Shown here one piece after another: positions 51,711 to 60,130 of a stretch of DNA of 64,000 nt. The stretch is from Halobaculum sp. MBLA0143 (GTDB lineage Archaea; Halobacteriota; Halobacteria; Halobacteriales; Haloferacaceae), in contig NZ_JBGKAC010000001.1 in the NCBI RefSeq assembly GCF_041361465.1, positions 1,240,001 through 1,304,000 on the forward strand, in the 5' to 3' direction. Position numbers and translations under genes: made by a program. Every line of letters begins with the position of its first letter. Positions within the stretch are counted from its first letter, which is position 1. The notes below the pieces were generated by a model. That model made no database searches, had not been told where the DNA came from, and saw nothing but the letters and a program-made list of their open reading frames with translations.

Positions 51711-51752
51711 GCCTAAACTTCGAAACTCTCTTGAGTTTTAGGCCTGCCTAAA
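51711..51752 (+). promoter_or_regulatory. DtxR-type iron box over the promoter of the DUF5059/cupredoxin gene
   Basis: TTTAGGC-CT-GCCTAAA (51737-51752) is a perfect palindrome ending 6 nt before the GTG at 51759, so it overlaps the transcription start. A second half-site GCCTAAA is at 51711-51717. The TTAGG..CCTAA pattern is that of DtxR/IdeR/SirR metal-dependent repressors. TTGAGTTTTAG at 51731-51741 may be the TATA box. Confidence 0.65.
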
Positions 51753-51758
51753 CCAGAC

Positions 51759-54242
51759 GTGCAACGAGACAGACGGCGGTTCCTGATCGGTGCCGGTGCG
51801 GGACTGACTGCGGCGCTGGCGGGCTGTAACACACAGAGCGAGGAGGAGACGACGGCGACGGAGTCCGCGGCGGACGGCGAGTCGACGGGGACGGACGCGG
51901 CGACGGACGGCGCGGCGGCCACGAGCGTCGGCGCGGCGACGGCGGTCGCCGCCGAGTGGACGGCGATGCGGGCTCGGCTGTTCGACGCCGTCGCGCTGGC
52001 GGCGGCCGGCCGGCCGGCCGCCGGCGCCGCCGTCACCCAGTCCGTGTTCGCTCGCTTCGAGAACGCGAGCGGGGAGTGGGGCGCCCACGAGCAGTTAGAA
52101 CATACGAACGCCGACAACTACGAGACGTTCGAGGCGAATCTCTCCAGGCTGTCGGAGGCGTTGTCGGCGGGCGAGGTCGCCGAGGCCCGCGAGGCGGCCG
52201 TCGCCGCGAGCGACAACCTCCGCGCGGCGGCGTTAGGTCGGACGGACCAACCGACCGCTCACGCCCTCGAACTCCAACTGCTGGGCACCCACGTCCGCAA
52301 CGCCGGACTGCTGGCGGCCGCCGGTCACACGGACGGCGCCGTCGCGGTCGGGCAGGCGACGCTGACGGCGTTCGAGCAGGCCGCGGTCCACGACGCCGTC
52401 GAGGAGACCGCACCGGAGGCGTACGAGACGTTCGAGGGTGAGCTGAAGGCGACCGTCGCGGCCGCCGAGGCCGGCGACGGCGCGGCCGCCCACGAGGCGA
52501 GCGAGGCGTCGCTGTCGGCGGCGGTCGAGGGGTCGTACGCGCTGGCGGACGCCCAGACGGCCGGCGCCGGCGAACTCGCGGTCGCACAGGCCCGGGCGTT
52601 CGACGCGACGGCGGTGTCGAGCCTCGGCGGCCCCGGCGTCGGACTCGCACACGCGACGACGCTGACGAGCTACCGGGCGCAGGCCTACGACGCCGTCCGG
52701 CTGGCCGACGCCGGCGAGACCGATGCTGCCTCCGCGCTGTTGCGCGAGGTGTTCGCGGACTTCGAGGGCGCGACCGCTCACGACCCGTTCGAGGAGGCGG
52801 ACGCGGAGTCGTACGAGGCGTTCGAGCGCGGGCTGTCGGCGCTCCGGTCGGCCGTCGAGAACGGCGAGGCGACGGCCGAGCCCCTGGCGACCGTCGACGA
52901 GAGTCTGCTCGCGGGCGTCACCGCGCTCGGGGGCCAGCAGGCGACGACGCTGGAGGCCGCCTTCTTCCGGGCTCGTTTCTCTGACGCCCGGCAGGCGTAC
53001 GCGACCGGCGACGGCGAGACGGCCGCGGCGCTGGCAGAGTCGTTGTTCGAGCGGTTCGAGCAGAACGAGGCGGGAGTCCACGAGGCCTTAGAGGAGACCA
53101 GCGCGGAGCTGTACGAGTCGTTCGAGGACGAACACCTCTCCGGGCTGATCGAGGCGTTCCGCGCGGGCGACGACGAGGCCGTGGCGACCCACTACGACGG
53201 CGTCCAGTCGGCGTTGTTCGAGTTCCAGACGCAGTTCGCCGGCACGGCGGCCGTTTCGGCCGCGGGGGCGGCGTACATGGACGCTCGCGTCTTCGACGGC
53301 GTCGCCGCCGCGCACGTCGGCGACGGCGAGCGGGGCGCGAGTCTCGTCGGCTCCGCGTTCGAGTACTTCGAGTCCGGCGCCGGCGGCTTCCACGAGGCGT
53401 TAGAGGAGGCGGACGCGGAGACGTACGAGACGTTCGAGTCGGAGTTGGGCGCCGTCCGGTCGGCGATCGAGTCCGACGGCGACGCCACCGCCGCGGGGCT
53501 GGCGTTCCACGACCGGGCGGTCGCCGCGGCGACGGCGGTCGTCGGCGCCGGCACGGGCGGCTCCCTCGACGGACTCCCGGGGACGGCCGCGCAGGCGACG
53601 TTCCAGGCGTTCGAGGCGGCTCGCGTCCACGAGACGTTGGAGGAGGCGGACGGTGAGACGTACGAGTCGTTCGAGGCCGCGCTCGGCGAGTTCGTCGGCG
53701 CCGTGCAGGACGGCGGCGACGCCGCGGGCGCCGTCTCGACGTTCGCCGATCACGCCGCCCGCGCGCAGTTCGCGGTCGTCGGCGGGCTGGGGAAGGCACC
53801 GGCCGTCGCCGGCGCGTCGATGGACTCCGGAGAGTCCGACGAATCGGAGGCGTCTGGCGACACGGAGTACGAGGGCGGCCCGAACGTCGTGAGTGCCGAC
53901 GAGGTGCCGGAGGACGCGACCGTCGTCGACCTACAGGCGGTCGCGTTCACACCGGAGACGGTCACCGTCTCGGCGGGCGATACGATCGCGTTCGTCCACG
54001 CCGGGGGCGAGGCGCACAACGTCGTCGCCTACGCCGACCAGACTCCCGAGGGCGCGCCGGAGTGGAACTCCGCGGGCGCCGACTCGGAGTCGGCCGCCGT
54101 CGAGGCCTGGGAGGAGGGACGGGGAGCCGTCGTCTCCGGACGGGCGTACGTCCGGACGTTCGAGACCGTCGGCGAACACGGCTACTACTGCACCCCTCAC
54201 GAGATGGCCGGCATGGTCGGGACGGTGATCGTCGAGGAGTGA
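51759..54242 (+). CDS. Tat lipoprotein with DUF5059-like repeats and C-terminal cupredoxin domain
   Basis: 827 residues from GTG 51759. The signal has RRR and the lipobox AALAGC (Cys23). An acidic Thr linker follows. Residues about 60-690 hold seven or so related helical repeats of about 85-100 residues, each with an E/D-SYE-x-FE-type core (NYETFEANLSRL, AYETFEGELKA, SYEAFERGLSAL, TYETFESELGAV). The C-terminal 110 residues are a plastocyanin/halocyanin-like domain with copper ligands H (GEAHNVV), C and H (YYCTPHE) and M (MAGMVG). The combination recalls EfeO, which joins a cupredoxin to helical iron-binding repeats, though in another order. Control by an iron box makes an iron-uptake or metal-binding role likely. 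Held outside the cell by lipid. Confidence 0.84.
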   Translation: MQRDRRRFLIGAGAGLTAALAGCNTQSEEETTATESAADGESTGTDAATDGAAATSVGAATAVAAEWTAMRARLFDAVALAAAGRPAAGAAVTQSVFARFENASGEWGAHEQLEHTNADNYETFEANLSRLSEALSAGEVAEAREAAVAASDNLRAAALGRTDQPTAHALELQLLGTHVRNAGLLAAAGHTDGAVAVGQATLTAFEQAAVHDAVEETAPEAYETFEGELKATVAAAEAGDGAAAHEASEASLSAAVEGSYALADAQTAGAGELAVAQARAFDATAVSSLGGPGVGLAHATTLTSYRAQAYDAVRLADAGETDAASALLREVFADFEGATAHDPFEEADAESYEAFERGLSALRSAVENGEATAEPLATVDESLLAGVTALGGQQATTLEAAFFRARFSDARQAYATGDGETAAALAESLFERFEQNEAGVHEALEETSAELYESFEDEHLSGLIEAFRAGDDEAVATHYDGVQSALFEFQTQFAGTAAVSAAGAAYMDARVFDGVAAAHVGDGERGASLVGSAFEYFESGAGGFHEALEEADAETYETFESELGAVRSAIESDGDATAAGLAFHDRAVAAATAVVGAGTGGSLDGLPGTAAQATFQAFEAARVHETLEEADGETYESFEAALGEFVGAVQDGGDAAGAVSTFADHAARAQFAVVGGLGKAPAVAGASMDSGESDESEASGDTEYEGGPNVVSADEVPEDATVVDLQAVAFTPETVTVSAGDTIAFVHAGGEAHNVVAYADQTPEGAPEWNSAGADSESAAVEAWEEGRGAVVSGRAYVRTFETVGEHGYYCTPHEMAGMVGTVIVEE

Positions 54243-54372
54243 GGCGACGCGAGCGGCGGACTCCCGCCGCGTCGGACTCGACAGTGGGGTCCCGTCGTCC
54301 CCCCCACCCGGGATGGGCATCCCCGGTCTGACGACGGGAAGCTTCTTGCTCGCTGGCGTCCGAGCCGGTGGC

Positions 54373-55491
54373 GTGACAGACGCCACGCCACCGGAGCGAC
54401 GCACTCGCGCGGCCCAGGAGCGACTGCGCGCTCACGGCGACGACGCGGCCGTGTTGTTCCCCAGCCACAACCTCACCTACGCGACCGGGTTCAGCGAGGA
54501 GCCGGGCGAGCGGCACCTCCTGGCGTTCCTCCCGGCCGACGGCGACCCCGTGTTCCTCGTGCCGGAGCTGTACGACAGTCAGGTTCGGCGGGCGACGTGG
54601 ATCGACGACGTTCGCACCTGGAGCGACGACGGCGACCCCGCCGCGCGGATCGCGGACCTGGTCGCGGAACTGGACCTGGACGGCGGCCACGTCCTCGTCG
54701 ACGACACGATGCACGCCCGATTCACCCAGGATCTCCGGACGGCGGCGCCCGACGCCACCTTCGGACTGGCCTCGGAGGTGTTCGCCCCGCTCCGGGTCCG
54801 GAAGGACGACGCCGAACTGGCCGCGCTCCGGCGGGCGGCCGAGGCGGCCGACGCCGTCGTCCGTGACCTCCGCGAGCGCGGGTCGGAGTTGGTCGGGGAG
54901 ACGGAGCGGGCCGTCGCGGGACTGATCGAGGACCGACTCGCCGCTCACGGCGGTGACGGCGTCTCCTTCGGGCCCACCGTCGGCGCCGGCCCGAACGGCG
55001 CGATGCCACACCACACATACGGCGACCGCGAGATCCAGGCGGGCGAGCCGGTCGTGTTGGACTTCGGCACCCGGATCGACGGCTACCCTTCCGACCAGAC
55101 CCGGACGCTCGTCTTCGGCGACGAGCCGAGCGACCGCGTCCGCGAGGTTCACGACCTCGTCTGTCGCGCCCAGCAGGCCGCCGTCGACGCCGTCGCGCCC
55201 GGGGTGACGGCCGGCGAGGTCGACGCCGCCGCCCGCGACCCCATCGAAGCCGCGGGCTACGGCGACCAGTTCGTCCACCGCACGGGCCACGGCGTCGGCT
55301 TGGCCGTCCACGAGGAGCCGTACATCGTCGCCGACAGTGACTGCGAACTGGAGCCGGGAATGGTGTTCAGCGTCGAGCCTGGGGTGTACCTCGACGACGA
55401 GTTCGGCGTCCGGATCGAGGACTTGGTGGTAGTGACCGAAGAGGGGTGTGAGCGGCTGAACGAGACTGTGCGGGGACTTGGAGTGAACTAA
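54373..55491 (+). CDS. M24 family Xaa-Pro aminopeptidase-like protein
   Basis: 372 residues from GTG 54373, about 28 nt after a TATA-like AAGCTTCTT. The creatinase N-domain is followed by the pita-bread catalytic domain with all five metal ligands: D in VVLDFGTRI, D in YPSDQTRTL, H in TGHGVGLAVHE, E in SVEPGVYL and E in RIEDLVVV. PHHTYGD is the usual substrate His motif. It cleaves N-terminal residues before proline in peptides. No operon partner. Confidence 0.92.
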   Translation: MTDATPPERRTRAAQERLRAHGDDAAVLFPSHNLTYATGFSEEPGERHLLAFLPADGDPVFLVPELYDSQVRRATWIDDVRTWSDDGDPAARIADLVAELDLDGGHVLVDDTMHARFTQDLRTAAPDATFGLASEVFAPLRVRKDDAELAALRRAAEAADAVVRDLRERGSELVGETERAVAGLIEDRLAAHGGDGVSFGPTVGAGPNGAMPHHTYGDREIQAGEPVVLDFGTRIDGYPSDQTRTLVFGDEPSDRVREVHDLVCRAQQAAVDAVAPGVTAGEVDAAARDPIEAAGYGDQFVHRTGHGVGLAVHEEPYIVADSDCELEPGMVFSVEPGVYLDDEFGVRIEDLVVVTEEGCERLNETVRGLGVN

Positions 55492-55605
55492 CCGTCCGTG
55501 TCGGGTGCCCGTCAGGCTCCGCGTTCACCTGTTCTCCAGAGAATTTTACGGGCAGACCTCTATCTACGGTTTCGCGTGTGACGTGTTAGCGACCGCCTTA
55601 TCAAC

Positions 55606-55642
55606 CTTTAAGCGATTCCCGTTCCACTGTGAGAGTGGAGGT
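55606..55642 (+). promoter_or_regulatory. Promoter and Shine-Dalgarno of sod
   Basis: TATA-like CTTTAAG at 55606-55612 is 40 nt upstream of the ATG, and GGAGGT at 55637-55642 is 8 nt before it. A leadered, Shine-Dalgarno start is unusual beside the mostly leaderless neighbours. Confidence 0.55.
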
Positions 55643-55650
55643 AATCACGA

Positions 55651-56253
55651 ATGACTGACTACGAACTCGACCCACTCCCGTACGACTACGACGCACTGGA
55701 ACCGCACATCTCCGAGCAGGTGCTGACGTGGCATCACGACACCCACCACCAAGGCTACGTCAACGGCTGGAACAGCGCCGACGAGACGCTGGCCGCGAAC
55801 CGCGAGGAACACGACTTCTCCGGCTCGGCCGGCGCCATCCGTGACGTCACCCACAACTCCTCGGGCCACATCCTCCACGACCTCTTCTGGCAGAACATGT
55901 CGCCGGAGGGCGGCGACGCGCCGGACGGGGAGCTCGCCGACCGCATCGAGGAGGACTTCGGCTCGTACGAGGCCTGGGAGGGTGAGTTCCGTGCTGCCGC
56001 CAGCGACGCCTCCGGCTGGGCGCTCTTGGTGTACGACACCTTCTCCAACCAACTCCGGAACGTGGTCGTCGACAACCACGACGAGGGTGCGGTCTGGGGT
56101 GGACACCCGGTCCTCGCGCTCGACGTCTGGGAGCACTCCTACTACTACGACTACGGCCCGGACCGCGGCGACTTCGTGGACAACTTCTTCGAGGTCGTCG
56201 ACTGGGAGGAGCCGAGCGCTCGGTTCGAGCAGGCCGTCGAGCTGTTCGAGTAA
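55651..56253 (+). CDS. sod: Manganese/iron superoxide dismutase
   Basis: 200 residues. The metal ligands are H28 in LTWHHDTHHQGYVN, H in GHILHDLFWQN, and D and H in ALDVWEHSYYYDYG. The GGHP segment and terminal helix are standard. The DVWEHSYY motif is shared by both metals; haloarchaeal enzymes are usually Mn. Acidic surface and length are typical. It turns superoxide into peroxide and oxygen. Leadered promoter described separately. Confidence 0.96.
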   Translation: MTDYELDPLPYDYDALEPHISEQVLTWHHDTHHQGYVNGWNSADETLAANREEHDFSGSAGAIRDVTHNSSGHILHDLFWQNMSPEGGDAPDGELADRIEEDFGSYEAWEGEFRAAASDASGWALLVYDTFSNQLRNVVVDNHDEGAVWGGHPVLALDVWEHSYYYDYGPDRGDFVDNFFEVVDWEEPSARFEQAVELFE

Positions 56254-56358
56254 GCCGACTCGGTCGCTCGCTTTCCGCTTTCTTTCGACGCCGCTCGAGT
56301 AGCCCCCGGCTTCGCCGTCGCCGGTAGCTTCAGGCCGTTCGCGGCCGAGGCTCCGACG

Positions 56359-57045
56359 ATGCTCCCCGACAGCGTCCACGACCTCACCGTGACCGGGCGA
56401 CAAAGTGACCGCGAACTGACGATCCACCCCGTCGCCGTCGACACGCCGACCGGGCTCGTACTCGTCGACACCGCACTCCCGGGGCAGACTGACGAGCTGG
56501 CAGACGCGCTGGCGGCCGTCGGCCGCGGCTTCGACGACGTCGCTGGCGTGTTCCTCACCCACCAAGACGGCGACCACGCCGGCTGTCTGGCCGACGTGCG
56601 CGAACGGGTGACAGCGGCTCGTGGAACCGAGCCGACCGTGTACGCCCACGTCGCCGACGCGCCGTACGTCGACGGCCGGGCGGAGCCGATCAAGTCCGAC
56701 GGGGATCGGTACCCTCCGGCGGCGGTCGACGTGGAGGTGGTCGACGGCGTCGTCTTCCGGACGGACGCCGGGCCGATGCGGGTGATCGAGACGCCGGGTC
56801 ACACTCCCGGACACGTCTCGCTGTACCTCCCGGACGAACACCTGCTGCTGGCGGGTGACGCGCTCACCACGGACGACGACGGACTCGCCGGACCGGCAGA
56901 GGCGTTCACGCCCGAGACGGAGACGGCCGCCGAGTCGGTCGCGGCGCTGTCGGAGCTGACGTTCGACACGGTCCACTGTTTCCACGGCGGCAGCGTCGCC
57001 GCGACAGCGGTCGACGCGGCCGACGTCGCCGACGAGCTCCAGTAG
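56359..57045 (+). CDS. Metallo-beta-lactamase-fold hydrolase with altered metal motif
   Basis: 228 residues. The MBL fold is clear: LVLVDTALPG, then the metal motif VFLTHQDGDHAG, the TPGHTPGHVSLY histidine, LLAGDAL and a last His in VHCFHGGS. The usual HxHxDH reads HxDxDH, as in some flavoprotein-like and lactonase-related members, so one zinc site may be Asp-based. Substrate unknown; lactone or thioester hydrolysis is typical for relatives. Its stop abuts the stop of the next, convergent gene. Confidence 0.84.
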   Translation: MLPDSVHDLTVTGRQSDRELTIHPVAVDTPTGLVLVDTALPGQTDELADALAAVGRGFDDVAGVFLTHQDGDHAGCLADVRERVTAARGTEPTVYAHVADAPYVDGRAEPIKSDGDRYPPAAVDVEVVDGVVFRTDAGPMRVIETPGHTPGHVSLYLPDEHLLLAGDALTTDDDGLAGPAEAFTPETETAAESVAALSELTFDTVHCFHGGSVAATAVDAADVADELQ

Positions 57046-57447
57046 CTACTCGCCGTCGACGGTCACCGACTCGTCGGCGACGCAGTCGTACAGCGTCCGG
57101 GTCAGCTCGGGGAACGAGACGGCCACCTCCGGATCGAAGCTGGCCATCAGCCCGACCGGTCGGTCACCGTCGCCGAGGAACGTGCGGTACAACAGGAACT
57201 CGCCGAACCCCCGGATCGTGAACTCGTAGTCCGTGTAGTGGAGCGACTCCCAGGTGTTCCGGGTGACGTAGCCGTACCGCTCGTTGTCGATGTACTGCTC
57301 CACGTTCAGGTCCGTCACCCGGTCGCGCACGTCCGGGCGGAGGTACAACGACTCGTGGCCGGTCTCGTCGAACAGCCAGGCGTCCCGGAGGCCGTCGCCG
57401 CCGGCGTCCCGTAGTGCCGACACGAGGTCGTCTTTCACACCACTCAT
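57046..57447 (-). CDS. Haloarchaeal protein of unknown function
   Basis: 133 residues from ATG 57447. Acidic, mixed helix and strand: VKDDLVSALRDAGGDGLR, DVRDRVTDLNVEQYIDNERY and FTIRGFGEFLLYRTFLGDGD. This style is common among conserved haloarchaeal proteins with DUF names; I cannot name the family securely. The gene ends on the base next to the MBL gene stop, tail-to-tail. Confidence 0.75.
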   Translation of the reverse strand: MSGVKDDLVSALRDAGGDGLRDAWLFDETGHESLYLRPDVRDRVTDLNVEQYIDNERYGYVTRNTWESLHYTDYEFTIRGFGEFLLYRTFLGDGDRPVGLMASFDPEVAVSFPELTRTLYDCVADESVTVDGE

Positions 57448-57634
57448 GGCAACTGTTGTCGTATTCCGAACTCATGAATCCACCGTCTCGTGGGTTGGGA
57501 TCGCACGACTCCGCCGCCACGACCCACCCCACGACCCCGCCCGCGTCTGCCGTCAGTACCGTGTGAGCCTGCGGCTGCGGCTCTGCTGGCGCGTGACCGT
57601 GTCGTACTTGTGGGCGGGGCGCTCACGGCCGGGC

Positions 57635-57925
57635 GTGCCACGTCCGAAATCCGAGTTCGACGACCTGTACCCCTGTGACTTCTACACCCCGACGGAGCTG
57701 TTGGAGTCGGGTCAGATGTACACCGTCTACGAGATCGCCCGGCTGCTCCAGGATCTGGAGGCGGACGCGGAGCTAGAGCCCGGCGAGGAGGAGATCCTGC
57801 TGGACTGGGCGATCCCGTGGCTGCTGTCTCACGGCGACGACCTGGTGATCGCAGAGCCGCCGACGGACGCCGACCCGGGCTTCTACGGGCTGCGGGAGGA
57901 CGGCGACCTCCCGGGCGAGTCGTGA
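57635..57925 (+). CDS. Small acidic protein coupled to a P-loop ATPase gene
   Basis: 96 residues from GTG 57635 (PRPKSEFDDLYPCDFYTPTE). Helical, very acidic, with YTVYEIARLLQDLE and an end of DLPGES. Its TGA overlaps the GTG of the ATPase gene (GTGA), which supports the frame. Codons upstream of 57635 are Arg-rich and part of the opposite gene's shadow. No family recognised. Confidence 0.68.
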   Translation: MPRPKSEFDDLYPCDFYTPTELLESGQMYTVYEIARLLQDLEADAELEPGEEEILLDWAIPWLLSHGDDLVIAEPPTDADPGFYGLREDGDLPGES

Positions 57926-58722
57926 GGCTACTCGTCGCCGGCGGCGACCGCGTCGACGCCGGGAAGACCACGTTCGCCGTCGGGCTCGCGGCCCGGCTGG
58001 ACGACCCGTTGGCGGTCAAGCCCCGCGCCGGCAACGACCTGTGGTTCGACCACGACGACGCCGTCCGGGCGCTGTCGGCGGGTCGACTGTACGGTAAAGA
58101 CGCCGCCCGGCTCGCGGCGGCGACGGACGCCGACGGCCCGGAGGCGATCAACGCCGTCCACCGGCTGTGGCGGCCCACGCCCGGTCGGACCGGGATGCTC
58201 GGCGAGACCGACCGGACGTTCCTGGCCGACCGCGTCGCCACCGGCGACGGCGACCGGGTCGTCGTCAACGACCGTGTCGATCTCCCGGGGGCCGTCCGCG
58301 ACCTCGCCGACGACCCCGTCCGGGTCGACGACGTCGCCGCGTTCAACGACGCGATGGCCGACTGGCACCTGGACGCGCTCTCGCGGCTGGGCGAACGAGT
58401 CCGAACGGCCGACCGCCCCGTGATCGTGGAGTCGTACGCCGACGTGGCCGACCCGTTGCGGGCGCCGACGTACGACGCCGTCGCCGTCGTAGAGCCCGGT
58501 CGGTGTCGGGTGTACGACGGCCGTCGGTGGGAGATCGCCCGCGAGGCCGCCGGTGATCGCGCCGACGGTCGGTTGGAACAACGCGTCGCAGGCGTCACCG
58601 ACGGGCTCGAACCCCTGTCGACACACGACCTCCGGCCGTTGTCGTCCGAGGCCCGCACGAACCCCGCAGCCGTCGCGGACGCCAACCACGACGCCTACGA
58701 CGGACTGTTGGCGGCCGTCTGA
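57922..58722 (+). CDS. P-loop ATPase/GTPase-like protein
   Basis: 266 residues from GTG 57922. The start RLLVAGGDRVDAGKTTFAVGLA is a Walker A of the GxxxxGKT type with the loop GDRVDAGKTT. A later VVVNDRVDLPGAV and VDDVAAFNDAMADWH, and RPVIVESYADVADPL could form Walker B-like and switch regions. DLWFDHDDAVRAL is typical of a small family of archaeal predicted ATPases. The role is not known. It is coupled to a small acidic protein, and a 30-bp tandem repeat starts at its stop. Confidence 0.78.
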   Translation: MRLLVAGGDRVDAGKTTFAVGLAARLDDPLAVKPRAGNDLWFDHDDAVRALSAGRLYGKDAARLAAATDADGPEAINAVHRLWRPTPGRTGMLGETDRTFLADRVATGDGDRVVVNDRVDLPGAVRDLADDPVRVDDVAAFNDAMADWHLDALSRLGERVRTADRPVIVESYADVADPLRAPTYDAVAVVEPGRCRVYDGRRWEIAREAAGDRADGRLEQRVAGVTDGLEPLSTHDLRPLSSEARTNPAAVADANHDAYDGLLAAV

Positions 58723-58873
58723 GTCGCTGCCCGACTACCGCCGGAACGACAACTCGCTGCTCGGCTACCGTCGGAACGACAACTCGCTGCTCGGCTACCG
58801 TCGGAACGACAACTCGCTGCTCGGCTACCGTCGGAACGACAACTCGCTGCTCGGCTACCGCCGGAACGACAGC
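58721..58873. repeat. 30-bp tandem repeat, four full units plus partial ends
   Basis: Full units start at 58741, 58771, 58801 and 58831. The last three are identical and the first differs by one base (C for T). A unit begins TCGGAACGAC and ends TCGGCTACCG. Partial copies flank the array. It fills the gap between the ATPase stop (58720-58722) and the convergent hydrolase gene. No spacers, so not CRISPR. Confidence 0.92.
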
Positions 58874-58883
58874 CTGCCGCCCG

Positions 58884-59501
58884 TCACAGCTTCGCCGCAC
58901 GCACCGACAGCTCCAGACTCGCGCCGGGCTCCGTCTCGATGGGTGGGCCGTGCCCCGTGTACACCGCCGTCAGATCGTCGCCGACCCACTCCCGCAGTCG
59001 TTGGATACTGTCGATCAGCGTCTCCCGGTCACCCTCCGGGAGGTCCGTCCGGCCGAAGGCGCCGTCCGCGAACACCAGGTCGCCGGCGAACAACACGCCG
59101 CTGTCGCGGTCGAACAGACACAGGTGGTCGTCCTTGTGGCCGGGCGTGTGCAGCGTCTCGAACGTCGCGGTCCCGGCTTCGACGGTGTCGCCGTCCGGCA
59201 GTTCCGCGTCCACCGCGTCGTGGCTCGGGTCGAACCCGACCGTCTCGACGCCGAACGCCTCCCGTAGTTCCGGCAGCGTGCCGACGTGGTCCGGGTGAGT
59301 GTGGGTGAGCACGACCCCGTCCAGGTCGTCGACGTGCTCGCGGACGGCCGCGACGGCGTCGTAGTTGGCTCCACAGTCGACGAGGACCCGACGGCCCGTC
59401 TCCCCGTCTGCCGTCTCTCGCGCGCGTCCACCCGGCTCGCCAGTCACCAGGAAGGCGTTGCTCGTCATCCCCGCTGCGTCCGTCGCCAAGTTCGTGATCA
59501 C
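58884..59501 (-). CDS. MBL-fold hydrolase, glyoxalase II-like
   Basis: 205 residues from GTG 59501. Metal ligands are in VVLTHTHPDHVG (HxHxDH), LHTPGHKDDHL, LFAGDLVFADGAFGRTDL and YTGHGPPI. The GRTDLPEGD segment is common in glyoxalase II-like and persulfide dioxygenase-like members. It may hydrolyse a thioester of the cell thiol. A TATA-like GTTCTTCG lies about 27 nt upstream on the minus strand. Confidence 0.87.
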   Translation of the reverse strand: MITNLATDAAGMTSNAFLVTGEPGGRARETADGETGRRVLVDCGANYDAVAAVREHVDDLDGVVLTHTHPDHVGTLPELREAFGVETVGFDPSHDAVDAELPDGDTVEAGTATFETLHTPGHKDDHLCLFDRDSGVLFAGDLVFADGAFGRTDLPEGDRETLIDSIQRLREWVGDDLTAVYTGHGPPIETEPGASLELSVRAAKL

Positions 59502-59598
59502 GGCCTCGCTTCACGGGCGAAGAACTTCCCCGTTCCGTCGTCGGTCTCTCCTCGTCGTCGGACGGCAGATTAACCCTCCTGGGCTCCAACGTTCGGCC

Positions 59599-60051
59599 AT
59601 GTCACTGGACGTTCCGCTTCCGGAGCCGCCGTCGCTCGACACCGTCGACCCCAGCGAGTACGAGGACGCCGACGTGGGCGGCGACGAGTACCACCGCGAA
59701 GACCTGGAGGAGTCTCTCCGAGAGGGCGCCTGGGAGACGGCGTTCGAGGACTGGGCCGCCGAGACCTCCCTGTCTGCCGACGAGTGGGCGGTCGTGACGG
59801 ACCTGGAGCTCGTGTCCCACTTCGACTTCTTCTGGGACGACTTCGCCGACCGGGTGGGCTACCACGCCCCCGGGCTGCCGGAAGACTGGCAGGAGCGCGA
59901 TCTCCACCCGGAGCTGGAGTCGTGGGCCACCGTCTCCGGGATCAACGCCGGGCTGACGGAACTGGGCCAGCGGGTCTGTGAGGTGTTGAAAGAGGAGTAC
60001 GTCGACTGGGAGTCGGAGTTCGAGGCGCCGGACGACCTGCCGGACCTGTAG
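59599..60051 (+). CDS. Acidic haloarchaeal protein of unknown function
   Basis: 150 residues from ATG 59599. Strongly acidic with many aromatics: DVGGDEYHREDLEESLREGA, WETAFEDWAAETSLSADEW, FDFFWDDFADRVGYHAPG and the end EFEAPDDLPDL. Likely helical, no motif or membrane segment. A TATA-like GATTAACC lies about 30 nt upstream. No family recognised. Confidence 0.75.
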   Translation: MSLDVPLPEPPSLDTVDPSEYEDADVGGDEYHREDLEESLREGAWETAFEDWAAETSLSADEWAVVTDLELVSHFDFFWDDFADRVGYHAPGLPEDWQERDLHPELESWATVSGINAGLTELGQRVCEVLKEEYVDWESEFEAPDDLPDL

Positions 60052-60130
60052 CCCGCGGCGCAGACGCGGGGCTGGTGCGTGGTCGTCGCGCTTCGACGGA
60101 GCGAAGTGGCTCCCGCCGTTCCCGTCTGTC

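Noticed and set aside
58721-58873. Possible CRISPR array
   Set aside because: Units are directly adjacent with no spacers, and no cas genes are in the window. It is a tandem repeat.
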